Origin: Malurus cyaneus samueli
Lineage: Eukaryota; Chordata; Aves; Passeriformes; Maluridae
Reading direction: 5' to 3'
Assembly (NCBI GenBank): GCA_009741485.1
Contig: CM019218.1
Location: 47,670,591 to 47,734,590, forward strand
DNA: 64,000 nucleotides
The notes under the pieces were generated by a model, which saw only the letters and a list, made by a program, of their open reading frames with translations, was not told where the DNA came from and searched no databases. Of the stretch, positions 43,470 through 56,940 are shown one piece after another (the stretch's first letter is position 1; the number at the start of each line of letters is the position of its first letter). The position numbers and the translations under genes are program-made.

Positions 43470-44454
43470 GGGACGCTGAAATTTCATCCCTGTGTAATGA
43501 CCTATTCAAATAAATGCTCAGATCCTGCTGACTGTGATGTGGGGAGACTGTTCTTAAATGCTTGTTAGTCTGACTTAAAATTCACCTTTGCGTGGATGCT
43601 GTGCACAAGGCTTTGCTAAATGAAAGAAAAAGAGCACAGGTACCAGGAGAAGGTCTTGCTGTAGAGACATTGATTGTTTAAGTTTGAGTTCAGCTTTGTT
43701 TTGGTTACAGACTTGTGGGCTGACATTTAACTACAGCCTCATGCTCTCCACCCTGGTCCCAGATGGGCTTATGAGTACTCCGGTCTATGGATGTAAAAAG
43801 AAAAATAATCTATAATAGAAGACACAGAACATTGCTGAGGAAACAAGAAGTGCTATTCAGAATATCTTAGGGAATTGGATTGCTGACATCAACCATCCAT
43901 TCTCCAACTTTGGCTCACCCATGTGTACGAGGGATGTTCCTTATGGAATGTTGAAAGAGGTAAAGTCTCTAGAATCAGATGTTTACAGTTTACAGTGAAG
44001 TTCAATTCACTCCATGATGCTTCTTGAGAGCTTCAGTGTGTTCCTTGCTCTGCCATGTCTTTTGTCCTGTGACTGGGAACTTCACCTTTTCTTTGATGCT
44101 TTTGAGACACCCTCTGGATATTCTAGGAGATATTTTAGGGCCACTAGAGGGGTTGTTTTTAGCCAAGTCCATATTCTCATTCCTCAGTCTGGAAAGGTGT
44201 TGTTGCAGGAAATATCCCTTTAGTAATACAGGAAGTTTAGAAATACAGTTTGTTTATTTTCATCTCTTTCAGGTCCTCTCCTTTGTATTCCTTTCTTCTG
44301 CTACTTTACTGTCTCATCTCTTTTTCCCATTTTTACTCCAGTTACATAAAAAAACCCCATCAAATAGCTATTATCTTTGATGTACCTTAGCAGTGGATGA
44401 GATTAAAAAAAAAATAAGGGTGTATCTTTATAACTGTTCACTTCCCTCAGCTGT

Positions 44455-45080
44455 TGCCTCCCAAAAATTACCTGTACCCTGGGCTACATCCAAAACACCG
44501 GTGGCAGTGGGGTGAGGGAGGGGATTCTGCCCCTCTGCCCTGCTCTGGTAAGAGCCCACCCGCAGTGCTGCATCCAGCTCTGGGGTCCCAGCACAGGAAG
44601 GACATGGAGCTGCTGGAGTGAATCCAGAGGAGGGACACCAAGGTGATCAGAGGGATGGAGCACCTCTCCTGGGAGGAAAGGCTGAAAGAATTAGAATTGT
44701 TCAGCCTGGAAAAGAGAAGGCTTTGGAGAGGCTTTGTGGTCTTCCAGTGCTTGAAGGGAGTCTGTAACAAAGATGGAGAGGGACTTTTTACAAGGCCATG
44801 CAGTGACAGAACAAGGGGAATGGCTTCACACTGAAAGAGACTTGGTTTAGATTGTATATTAGGAAAAAAACATTTGTAGTGTGAGGGTGGTGAGGCACTG
44901 GCACCAGCTGCCCAGAGGAGCTGTAGATGCTCCATCCCTGGCAGTGTTCAAGGCCAGGTTGGATGGGGTCTGGGCAGCCTGGGATAGTGGAAGGTGTCCC
45001 TGCCCATGGACATCAGATCATCTTGGAATGGGATGATCTTTAAGGCCCCTTCCAACCCAATATGTTCTATCGCTTCTGTT
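44455..45080 (+). mobile_element. CR1 LINE fragment, end of ORF2 and 3' UTR
   Basis: A roughly 600-base 5'-truncated CR1 in + orientation. Translated pieces match the C-terminal CR1 ORF2 order: [20 protein letters not shown], then [20 protein letters not shown], then a degenerate SDRTRG at about 44808-44828. The usual 3' region follows, ending gatctttaaggccccttcc. Frames are broken, so it is inactive. Confidence 0.92.
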
Positions 45081-48000
45081 ATTCCCCACACAGGAAATGA
45101 TGTGGGCAGAGGTGTTGATGTCCTGCCTTGCCTCTCCCCCACTCTCAAAATACCTGTCACCAAAGGGCAGAAAGAACGGGGATTCTTCCTCCCAAATTCC
45201 TACTTGTGAGTTCAGCTGTGCTAAGCTCAGGGAGCTCCTCTGCCTCAAGCCATGAATGTGCATTCCCTTTTTCCCCATTACCTGCCAATAGATATCACAT
45301 TCACATGCCTCACTCTATGTTACAAGATAATTCCTTCCATTTTTTTAATTGAATCCATTCCAAAGCTCTTATTCTTAATTGAATTAAGACACCTTATTCC
45401 TACTTGCTGACTAAAGACACTCATCAGAACCTATATTTTCATCTGGAAGTGAGGTCTCTTCCCTGGAGTTTGCATCGTGAAAAATAGTGTTGGTGATGTC
45501 TGTGGCCCCATGGATTAGAAGGCAGGCAGCTCTTGGGGCATGTCACAGCCATTGCTGAATCTGCTTAGCACTCTGAGGCAGAGCTACAGAAAATGGACTA
45601 TCCTTTACCTTCCAAATATTGTGAAGTTTTGAGGAAGCCCATCTTGGGCAGTTTTCCTCCACATTTCCCCCCATTTTGGGCTTGTTTTATGAGTAAGCCC
45701 CATAGTGGCTGTTTGGTTACCAAAAATAAGTTTCACCAAGAAGTGTTACTCCAGAGTGCTCAGTCACTCAGCACTGAACCCCTGTAGCAAAAAATAGCTT
45801 TATGTAGATTGCAGGAGGTACTGAGAGGAAGCCGAATCCCCTGAGGCTCTTGTAGGAGGAGGAATGAAAAAGCTTTTTTGTCCAAGTATGGCATACTCAT
45901 GCAGTCATGCTAAAGCGCAGTGGTGCACTGCTCCTGCTTTTCAGAGGCCTCCAGATGCATTGTTTGTCTCCAAAAACAAGATCATCTGGAAGTCACAGTG
46001 ATTAGTGACAGAGTAGACTTTTCCTCCCTCCCTACAGGTCAAGTCTTCTGAACAAGGAGGCTGCTGACATGGGCTGGGATTTCTTCCTGCGACCTGCCAG
46101 ACCCAAGAACTTTTTCTTTTCTCCTCATACAGTGCATTTTTTTTTCCAATAATAGAAACTGTCATCTGTAATTGAGACTATCACATTGAAAAGTGAGAAT
46201 GGTGCAGAAGTATACGTAATCTAACTTATTCCGAGCCTGCTCATCCCCCTTGCTAAAACAGAGAACACTTTTAGTAACCCTATCCAGTCCTTTCCAGCCA
46301 GCTGTATGTTTTCCTGTCGAAACAAGTTGTCTCCACCACTCAAACTAAAAGGCAGAAGGAGGGATGGTGGAAATTGGGTTACCTCCTTCAGCTTGGGCTA
46401 AGTCTGTTGTCCTCAGTGGTCATGGAGATTTGCTTTTTTTTTTTAAAGCACACCAGGGTAGAGGAGTGCACTTGGGTGATGCTCCATTTTAATGTGTCAG
46501 AGTAGCCTAGGCACAAACTTCGATTTTTTTAACATGTTTTTTTTTAAATGTTGTTACATAGTGTGGTGTTTGTGACCAGTGAATTGCAGGTGGGATTTGG
46601 ATAAGCAGTTTAATACACCTGTTGTGTGTAGCTGCATCAGATTTGTCTGACTGATGCTGGTAAAATGGCACACCTTTCCTATACCATGTACTGAAGAACT
46701 GGACAGATAAAATAGCTAAACTAAATCTTTTTCATGGGTTTATTACCACTCTGGTATTTATGACCCAGTAATGTTTTTTATTAGGACTCCACAGGAAGTG
46801 GATTTAAAAGGGTGAAGATTTTTAAAAGTACTGTTTTCTTTTTCGAGGCTTCAGTGTGTTTCAGATTTCCAAGAAGTGATCTTCAAACACCAGTTTAGCA
46901 CTGGCTGCATTAAAGTTGTTTGTTACTAAGTCATCATGACTTAGTTTATCCTGTAATATCTTTTCATTTTGTAAATGCAAAAGGCAGAAAACTTGAAGCA
47001 GACAGAAGGAGCAAGGCTTTGCCTTCAAGGCTTAGAGGCATTAACAAAAACGTTATTTTTGCCAGTAACAAAATCACTGACTTGCTTCTGAAATATTTTT
47101 TCAGCTCCTAGTCTCGCCCGTGTTAAATGTGAAATGGCTCCTGTTATTAGCATTTATCTTTTGTCATAAATATGTCTCTCAGTTCACCTGGAGCTCTTTG
47201 CCAGATATACAGTTTGGTGTTTAACAGCAAACTGAGGAGATGCTCACTGCTTTACTGCCACTAAGTGATTACTTCATCTGGGAGATATGCTGCTTATTTT
47301 TCAGATGCTTGATTTTTCAGGTGAGTTAAATTTAAACCCTGGTCACTTTTTTTAAACCATGGTTGAGTTAACAAATTTGCAAGTATTGGTTCTTTTTATA
47401 TGTCAAATTTCCAGTTCTGTCCTGATTGAGCTGTGATTTAAGCAGAGAGTCAGTCTGCTAAATAAATCCAGATATGTTCTTCAAAATCTAACTGTGGCAT
47501 ATTGTGAGTGAGCTTAGTTGATAAATCTTCATAATTCTTGATATAAAAAGCACATTTAGGATTGGAAAAGTTAACAAGAGATCTAGCATTTTAAAGGTGT
47601 AGGAAATCGGTAACATTTTGGCTGTAGGCTGAAAAAAATCCCAATCTGTTTAGAGAAGCACTGAAATTCCTTGGTCTCCTGTAAATACTGCTTGCAGCTC
47701 TTCATCTTCATGTCATTCCTGATCCTCAGATAAACAAAATATAAGCCTGATACTTACACACACAGGCTGGAAAGAAGAAATACAAAAATAGGCACAAGTG
47801 CTTGTGGAGAATTGAAAATATAACAGTTTCTCTGACCTGTGGCATGCAGAACAAGTGGTTGATGCTTGGTGACCCGTGGAGCCTGAGCTTGGCTGGTGAG
47901 GTGTCTTGCCATGTTTAGCTGGCTCTTGTACCCCACTGGACCACAAAATCGACAGGAAAATTATTGTATAAGAACTCCCCAGTGCCTTGTAAGTGAACGG

Positions 48001-49629
48001 CTGAGCACTGACAGCCCTACTGGTCAACTTGTAATGGACATTGGAGCAACTAAAAGTGACTTAAACAGGACTCTGGCACCCAAATAATGATAAGCAATAG
48101 GGAAAATTGTGGCAAATGAAGCTAAACTAGAATTCCCAAATTCCATAGGAAAATGTTTTACAAAGCAGCCTCATGCTTATATCAAAAACACAAAAACTTT
48201 AACACCAGATGTTTCAGAGATTTTGTGCAGTCCCTGAACAAATGAGAAAGTTTCAATCCAAAATCTCCATTATATCAGAATAGATCTATATGAAAAAAGA
48301 AAATTACTTTTCTTAAGGGCACTTTTAAGCAGGGTCATACTGGAATTTAGAAAAATTTGTCAGTTTGTGAGAGAGTAGAATAAACCAAAGGCCTTAGTCC
48401 CAGCTCCAACCCAAATCATCCACATCCTTAAAACAGTTAGAATACACTTTCAAAATTGGAAAGATGGTCAAGTAGAATAAATGGGTATTTTATTTAATTA
48501 TGATTGCACTTCTTGAAATACATTGGGGAAATGAATAATTAATATCTCATAAGACTGGCTAAATTTGGAGGGGAAATAAGTTCAAATATTTTCAAGAGCC
48601 TATAAATTAGTTTAAATGAAAGATGACTACACACAACTGTGACTTTCCTTCCCTCTCCCCACTCATCCTTCAATAAATTTTGGGCATATATTTTCTTAAA
48701 GTGCAAATATTCTAAAACACAGTGTAAGTAATGTTTAAATTTGGGAATAAACACAAGTGCACTGCTCCCTCAAGAAATGGAGAGCAAATTCTGCATGAGC
48801 AACACAGTGAACTTCCTCCCACGTTACATCAGTGATATCCCCCAAAAGATGGTGACAGTGTAAACAGAGGGTGTTGTGTGCAAACCATGGAAGGGCTGTA
48901 GATAGTCATGTTGTGCTGAGACAGGATTAGTTCTTTTGCCAAAATATTAGAAATATTTTTCCTTCTTTACGTGGAGCAACTGTACTCAGCTTGTTGAGGT
49001 GGGCAAGTGCAAAGTGACTTTGGCTTAGCAAACATATACCCTTGTATGTGGTGGAAGATTTCACCTTTCTAACCTGTGGTTTTTTTGGGTGTGGCCTTCC
49101 ATGTCTGCTTGCTGGTTGTGCTGTTTAGCGCATACCAGGTATGGCCAGAGATTGTTGCCCTGACAATTCCCTGCTGCTGAATCAGACTTGTTGTCTAGGC
49201 AACTGCTTTCACTTCAGCTGGAAAACCATGAGTTAAACCAGAGCCTTAACGGTGTGAGGTCTCCAAGCGTGGCTTCATCAACACTTAGGGCTTTTCTAAA
49301 CCTTAATCTTTATAGGCATGCTCGGTAAAGATGCAGTCTGAGGGCATGAAGGGGAATATGATATCAACAAGAGCTGACATATGATTTACTGCAGGGGAGA
49401 GCTGCTGCCTCCTCCACAGTACAGGTAGGAGGGGGCAGATCTAATTCCTGGGCAAGGACTCCAGGAGATCCCCAGGGAGGATGCAGAAGGTGGAGTGGGA
49501 ACACCGGGTGCCTTCTTGTGCCTTGCAGATGTCTGGCATTTCACTGAATGATTTAAAATGTCAAACTCTTTTCTGTCTGGCAAAATTTCTATGCTGGGCA
49601 GAGCAGCATTTTATAAGGTCCAACACAGA
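45081..49629. other. Non-coding sequence
   Basis: AT-rich with T runs near 46136 and 46435. No supported gene or clear repeat is seen. Confidence 0.5.
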
Positions 49630-49980
49630 CAAGGGAGACTTTCTCAGCAGCTCTGCCTGACCACCTACTCTTGAGGATTATAAAAGAGAAGGAGAATGAC
49701 TTTTTGCATGTGCTGATAGTGATAGGTCAAGGAGGAATGGTTTTAAACTAAAAGAGAAGAGATTTAGACTAGATATCAGGAAGAAATTGTCTGCTGTGAA
49801 GGTGGTGAGGGCACTGGCACAGGTTGCACAGGGAAACTGCTGTTGCCCCATCCATGGAAATGTTCAAGACCAGGTTGCACGGGGCTTTGAGTAAACTTGT
49901 CTAGTAGGTGGCACCTCTGCCTATGCCAGGAGCTTGGATGATCTTTAAGGTCTCTTCCAACCCAAGCTTTTCTAGGATTG
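49630..49980 (+). mobile_element. CR1 LINE 3' fragment
   Basis: In + orientation it shows the CR1 3' order: aggaggaatggttttaaact, the gatatcaggaagaaattgtc block, the aaggtggtgagggcactggca block, the catggaaatgttcaagaccag block, then the gatctttaaggtctcttcca terminus. Coding capacity is lost. Confidence 0.92.
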
Positions 49981-50756
49981 CCAGCAGAGTTCTCAAAAAG
50001 AAGACAAACAAAATGCTGTTTCTGGCTTTTCAGTTTAGATTCAGGTAGCACTCTACCTTGGTGCAGTGTTTGGTGGCACATTCCTGTCCCACCCTGGTGC
50101 AAGGGAAGATGACAGAGGACATAAATAGATTTCCTTGTTCTTTTTTTTGATGCACACATCTTCAAACAAGGGTTTAGATAGCCTAACTGCTTCTAACACA
50201 GAGGTGGCAAAGTTGCTAATTCAGAATTATGAGAAATTAGCTCTCACATGAGTTTCATCACACGTGCTTTTGAGTGCACAGCTGGGCAGCTGCTAAATAG
50301 CATGAACCAGGAGTACCGAACATGGAAAATTTACGGGGAATGCCTGTGTGTTTATTCTGATCTTTGACAGTTCTGGTTTTAGACTATCTACCAATGAGCT
50401 GAACTGATAAAGAAATCATTTAGGAGTTTGTGTAAGTGATAAAAAAATATTACTTACCTCCCCTGACTCCATGGCTGTGCTGTGGGTGTCTTTCTAGATT
50501 TGTGCTCTACCTGTGAGGGTGCAGCTGTGGTATTCTGTATGAGGGAATTCATGGGATGATGGTATAAAGCAGAGGCTCTAGGGCAGAGAAGAACAGGTGA
50601 ATCCAGCAGGATAAGGAGTTAAATACAGGAATATGGGTAAGAAGGAGACAAAAAACCCATATCCAGCATCCTCTTGTAGAGGTTTAAATGCAACTTCCTC
50701 TCTGGATCTCAGCTCTTCTGCCACTTATGAGCAACATAGAAAGATATAGTCTTTGG

Positions 50757-50935
50757 GAAGAGAATCATAAAATCATTCAATAAATAATTTGAGTTGGAAG
50801 GGACCTTTAAAGTCTAGTCTATCTAGTTCAAGCATCAGGCAATGAGTAGGGACATCTTCAACCAGATCAGGTTGTTCAGAGCCCTGTCCAACCTGGCCTT
50901 GAATGCTTCCAGGGATGTGGCACATAAAATACAAC
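50757..50935 (-). mobile_element. CR1 LINE 3' fragment, minus strand
   Basis: Begins agaatcataaaatcattcaa and continues gagttggaagggacctttaa, the reverse complement of the CR1 3' terminus, then ccctgtccaacctggccttg. It is the only clearly minus-oriented CR1 copy in the window. Confidence 0.88.
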
Positions 50936-51281
50936 CACACTTAACCCCAGCAACAAACATTTTGATGCAGACAGATGAAGTACATTCTGTATGAATAGGT
51001 AGAAATTGTTACCTGAGACCTCTGAGACAGAATAGGTTTTGTTGCTGTGCTTCTACCAGATACATCAACGATCTTGGCAGTTCTAGTTTCCTGTTGAAAT
51101 TGAGATGTTTTGTGGGAATTGATTAATTACTGCTAATAATCTTGACAGAATGTTGTCAAAACATGTTGTTTTGATTTCTATGGAATATAGAAGGCAAGTC
51201 AAAACGGATCACTGCTGTTTGAAACAGCACGTCTTGGCATTTTCAATTTAGTCTTCTCAATTCTTCATTAGAATGAATTTG

Positions 51282-51286
51282 NNNNN
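51282..51286. other. Assembly gap (5 N)
   Basis: Five N bases in non-coding sequence. The flanks do not visibly repeat each other. Confidence 0.98.
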
Positions 51287-54200
51287 TTTTCTGCCTATGT
51301 TACCAGCAGGGCTGGTTTAGGTTTGCTTTCTCAGAAAATACTCAATGTAGTTTGATTCCAGAAAAAAAACAAACTTGAAAATTCTGCAATTACATATTTT
51401 TCTCAGTTGATTCCAGCTCAATTCTTTCCTTCTCAGCTTATATTTTAACCAAATATATTCAAAGCATATAAAAGAAAATTTAAAATGGAGGTTATTGATG
51501 TGTGCAAAACCTTTACATGAATCTACTATTAGCTCCAGACTTAAAGCCTTAAAATATATTGGATATTTAATTGATGCTGAAGATCAACACAGTATGTTTA
51601 TAACATTTAGGGGGGGAAAAATAATGATCCTTTTTTAGATCTACTGAAATTTTGGAGGACATTCCTAGGAAGTTACCTGAGGTGCTGAGAAAGGCTTTGA
51701 TTCTGCTTTTCAGATACACCAAATTCAGTTTTTCTAGGAAAAGGTGCTACAACACTTTCTCAAATGTGTTGCTGACTATTTGATCAGGAAAAGGTAGCCT
51801 GTTTTGGCACAGGACCCAGGCCAGCTGTCATGGGATCTGAAAGGAAAGCAATGGGAGGAGGTCTCCTTTTTTGTACAGTGTAATGTTCATTTTGTAATGA
51901 AATAGGTGCAGAACAGTGATGTAATGAATATTGGAAGAGAGAAAGGTAAAATCTAATTGTGGCTGGGAATGTGTGAGTAAAGTGCCAGGGACCCGCTCAG
52001 GACCTGCACCCACAGCCATAGAACCATACTGGCACTTTTCAGACAAATCCAGGCAGTGAGATGCACAGGGTGCCTGGGCAGCACCAGCTTGCAGGTTATA
52101 AAAGTTTGGTTCTATCTTTGAACTCCCCTTCAGGCTTCCCTTGCTATTTTAGAAATTCTTTTCCCTGTTGTACTCCTGTGATAAATATTCCCCTGGCTTG
52201 AGTAGCTGCGTTTAGTGCCAGACTTCAGCAAAGACCTGGAAGTGTAACACAAGGTCTGTCTGTCAGAATCTCCTACATTCAACTATAAAAGATATTTCAT
52301 GTTTTGGGACAGTGTATGCACCATACATGAACAAACACTAGATTTTTCTAAACAGAAAGCAAGAAAGGAAATTGTTTGGCTCATTCCACTGAGTCGAAGT
52401 CCATGGAAGAAGATTGTTTATTCCTCTGGGCATGATGAAGCATTTTATGCTGATTTGCTTTAGGCTTTTGAACAAAAATATGGAACAGAACACCTGAGGT
52501 ATACTTTTTTTTTTTTTTTTAAATCTCCATGAGAAATAAGAATAATTTATGGCAGCATTTAATTGTAACTATAAACAAGATTTATTCAGCAGCTTTACAG
52601 CCATTTGCCTTTTTAAGACTTTTTTTTTGTATCTGTAAACATTTCAATCTGTTTCTGTGAACCGTGAAGCTCAGACAGCACTTCCAGTCTTCTGATGAAG
52701 GACAGATGAAGAAGCCAAGCACAAAGATATTCAAAATATCACTGTGGCTCATTCAGAGAATCTGCAAGCCCTGTCCCAGGACAGGTGTGTTATCAACCTG
52801 CTGCCTGGTACTTAGCATGCAGACAAATGAAACCAAACTTGCTTTCTGCTGGCATTAAATGGGGGAGGGAGTTATTTTGGCTCACTTTAACAAATATTCT
52901 GACACTCTGCATGTTTTATTAAGGATCAGGATAATGTTTGTCGTCAGTCATAGCAGCCACTATTATTTACATCCTGGAATTGATTTGCCCAGTTTCACTT
53001 TATTGCTTGACAGCTTCATTTACTTTCTACTTCTCGATGTTGTTTTCTAGAGATGTACTGAGAATTGTGATTTTCTTGGTTAGTGTCAGTGTGAATTTTT
53101 CTAGCAGAAAAGCTCACGAGTAAAGAAAAGTTAGGTGGAGAAGTGTAACTTGTTGGATGTAGCCTATAAACTGAGTCAAGTTAAAAGGTGGAACACAGGA
53201 AATTTGCTGTACATAAAGTGGGTGGAGGAAATAGTCTAAAAGTCTACACTTTAGGACAACTCTAATTTGTGTTTTCTGCATATATCTAATGCAGGACTGT
53301 TTTAGCAATTAATGTGGAACATGGAATGTAATCTGCATTTCCTTAGAAATTAAGATGTTAGCACCTCTATTAATAGGGGAGAAAATAGGATGCCATATTG
53401 GAATATATAAAATATTTAATATGAACATTTTGAATGATCTTATGCCTCCAAACCCTCCCACAGAGCTCCAACCTCACTATTGTTCTAATTGAAGTAAACA
53501 GCACTTGTAATTTGAGACAGATTGTGCTGCCAGAGAATTTTTAGCTGGAGCATTTGCCAGTTTGCTAGAAAAACTTTCATGACAGTCAAGAGGTGGTTGA
53601 GGCAGTAAGTAAACAACCAGGGGACTTGGTGCCTACCAGTTTATGGCAGACCTGTCTGTAAAGCCCAGTAAAACCCACAATTCTGGTGTGGAGGAAGGAA
53701 GAGGGAAAGAAAAGAATGAAGGGATGCTGTGGGGTCAAAAATTGTCACTCTTGTCAGCTGCACTGAGTCCAGATCCTGGCATCTGGGAGGGGGTATAAGG
53801 GGCTATTTGTTTCATTTGGATTCTGGGCAATTATTTGGAATATTTAGGGAAAAAAAAATCTTTGTGTCTGAGGCTGTTAAAAGCAGCATTTTGTGAAAAC
53901 CTCAGCTCAAGTAATTGAAGGGGGATATCCCCCTCATTGTTTGCCCTTGGTATTTTAAGAAGGCATAATATTTGTGCATGAACACTTACTCTCAAAGGAT
54001 TTTTTGGGGTTGCCAAGATCTATCTTCCTCTCTTATTTTGTGGGGCTGGGGGGAAAGAGAGAGTCCTACAGTCCTTTCCTTCCAGTTTAGTGTGTCCTTA
54101 AGCCTCAGATTGTTTTATAGTACAAGAACTAGGAGTCAGAGCTGACCAAGTAGTGGGAGACACGATCAAAACAAGGAAAAGGAAGTGGGTTTTCACACAG

Positions 54201-56940
54201 CAGGCAGCAGACAGGGAGCTGCTTGCCAGAGAAAGCTGTGGATGCAAAAGTTTGTCATATGGATTCAGGAAATGCCCTGAACTGAAAATACTTGAAGGCT
54301 GAAAAGAGAAGTATAATTTTAATTTTTTTTTTAATTTTAAGACATGCATTTGATTATTATTTTTTTTTCTCTGTGTGTCCACATGTGCCTGTGCTGCAGA
54401 GAAGATGCTGAGCGTGGCAGCCCCTCAGTCTGAGCCAGCACTGCGCTCTGCTGCTCTCCCTGGATTTCACACTTCGCACTGTTAGTGTTTCCATGGCTTT
54501 TATGGAAACAGAATAACACCCCAGAGGTAGCTGCATGCCAGCATGTGCTGATGTCATCCCTCTGAGATGAAAGGAGCTCTTTAAGTAAACACCAAGTCAT
54601 ACTCTAACCTAGCACTTGTGATGAGATGGTGAAATGATTTACAGACCAATAAAGGTGAATAACTCTCTGCCAACAGTTCTCTTGCAGCTATCCACACTTC
54701 ATGCAAACAAGCATTGTTCTCTACAGCTCATAAATTCCTGCTGAAATAATAATTGAAAGTGATAAGACTCTAACCTGGAAAACTCTGTGTGGGCAATAAA
54801 AGCTGCCCCTTCTCCAGACATAAAGAAAGGGCTGTTCAACCTGCCAGAGTTGGGGAGGAAACACAAACAACATGGACAGAGAGGGATTCTGCAGTGCTGG
54901 ATAATCTATCTCCTTTCTAGATCCTTGTGGGCTTTTGAAGTGCAGCCATGTGCTCCTTCACTTCTACATCATTATTCCGATGTCAGCAAGAAATGGTTAT
55001 GAGCTGGAGGTAGAACCTGTTGTCCCAGGGACAATTTTCCTTCTCTGCCCCCTTGGCTTGCAGTCTGGCTTCAGACCAGAAAGAGGCTCACTTTGTAGTT
55101 CAGGGTAATTTCAATGGAATTTGATAGCCCTGTATTTGGAGAGAGAAGAATTACTGCACTGCTCAGAGTCCAGCAGGACTAAGTCTGCGAGACTCTGCCT
55201 CCACTCATGGTATTTCCCACTCATCCAAACAGTTGTCATCAAAGTACTTTTGTCTTAAATCTCTGTGATTAACTACGTGTGCCATATATAGATAAAAAGA
55301 GTTTATGATTACACATAGCCTGGCTTGGCTTTCCTTACTCTTCCATATAAATAGGGATGAGCATGTGCAGGCCACAAATACAAGTTGTTCCCTCATCTCC
55401 AGCTTACACTATGGCCCAAAAGTACCCAGTCTCCTCTTTGACCACAATCCGCTTTTGGTTTGAGTTATCAGTAATATTTAATCAACAGGTGTGTTTGCCT
55501 CACCAAGAAGGACCAAACTCTATGCACAAATAGCTTTTCCAAAAACAATTAGGGAATACATCACAGGCTGAGTGGATAGGCAGGAGGGTTGCTTGTTTAT
55601 GTCAGACGTTTCTCCTAAAGGACTGATTGTGGAGGAGGATCACATTCTGCTCTCTTCAGAGGGCTAGGGGGGATTTAGGGCTTGTTACTCTTGCTTCCCT
55701 GGAGTAGAAGGATGTGTCTTGAGGAGATACTGGAACTTCTGATAGTCAAGATGCTGAATATTAAAATAGAAAGTAGAAGAGATAAATGCAGTGTGTGAAA
55801 AGAATATGAGAGGTGAAAGAGAAGCAGCTCAAAAAAGGTAAGAATACTTGGAAGGTCTTCTGGAGGATGACGTATGGGGAACATATCACTTAATCTATCC
55901 CAACAGAGCCCTAATGACAGGGAGAGGGGTGACTACAAAACCCTGAAAATGCAAAAAGATGAATTGTCTTTGTGTTTAAAAGCCATGAGCAAATTAGTAT
56001 AATATTTCCCCTTCTGTTCCATTGTGATTGAAGTTCTTCAAAAAGCTTCTGTGCTTACTGGGCAGGGAAACACCAGGAAACGTCTAATAATAACAATATT
56101 TCTATACCAAGCTGTTCCTAGTCTAGATGTAGATGCATTAGTTTTAACAGAGCTTTTATCTATGCTTTTGTGATTTGACACTGTAATTTTTGTAGGGTCA
56201 AGAAATCTCAGCTGTGGTACTGAATTCTGTTGCCCTCCATGCTTTAAGAACAGACAGGCACAAATATTTCTCCAACAGATCCATGCTCTGGGGGGAGAGA
56301 AGCAGAAAATAAGAATTGCAAAGTCATATGAGCGTGGTCTGTATATTTGCACATCCTTCTGCCTCTGTGAGAGCACCAGAACAATCTCTGCATTTACCTC
56401 TTTTGTCAGGGTCATGGCACAGCCATGTGTCAGAGGCCAGAAAATTAATGAACTTCTGGATCTTGGCCTGTGGGTCTTTCCCTTCGCATCCCTGATAAAG
56501 GAAGGCAGAAAGCTTGACCCAGTAATAAAAATGTGCTCTTTGGTGCTTACTGCAGCTGTTGCAGGTCAGGCCACTTCCCACAGGTGGACAGAGATGTGAT
56601 CTGCTGTGCTGCTGCAGAATCTCTGCCAGCATTCAGCTCACATGCCTCTCTCAGGAATAATAAGAAATTAAAGGCTGTGATGCCAGTAGGATTGTGGATC
56701 AAAAAACCTGGTTTTCTTCTGCACCTAAGGGCACTTTCATTGTGCTGACTAAAAGCAAAAAGCTGATTTTTGGAAGGCCACCCAGTCATAAAGTTGCCAG
56801 TTTTTGCTTTTGTATTTCAATGCTAATTGTTCTTTGGTAAGGGTTCATTTGGTGTTTTCAAACACTACCTATACCTCAAATGCACCAGTGATTTGAGTAA
56901 ATTACTGGAAAAATACCATGACATTGATCAAATTTGTGAT
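51287..56940. other. Non-coding sequence
   Basis: AT-rich with T and A runs near 52505 and 54320-54370. No coding exon, RNA gene or clear transposon is recognised. Confidence 0.5.

Larger units (their letters stand above)
38136..44454. other. Non-coding sequence
   Basis: No gene supported. It contains a small imperfect tandem repeat of 29-base period near 39450-39500 (cttagggagacaggatcaa copies), a long T tract at 43418, and a weak CTCF-like ccactagagggg near 44141. Confidence 0.5.

Noticed and set aside
44141..44152. Second CTCF-like word ccactagagggg
   Set aside because: It lacks the final GGC of the core and has no GC-rich context.
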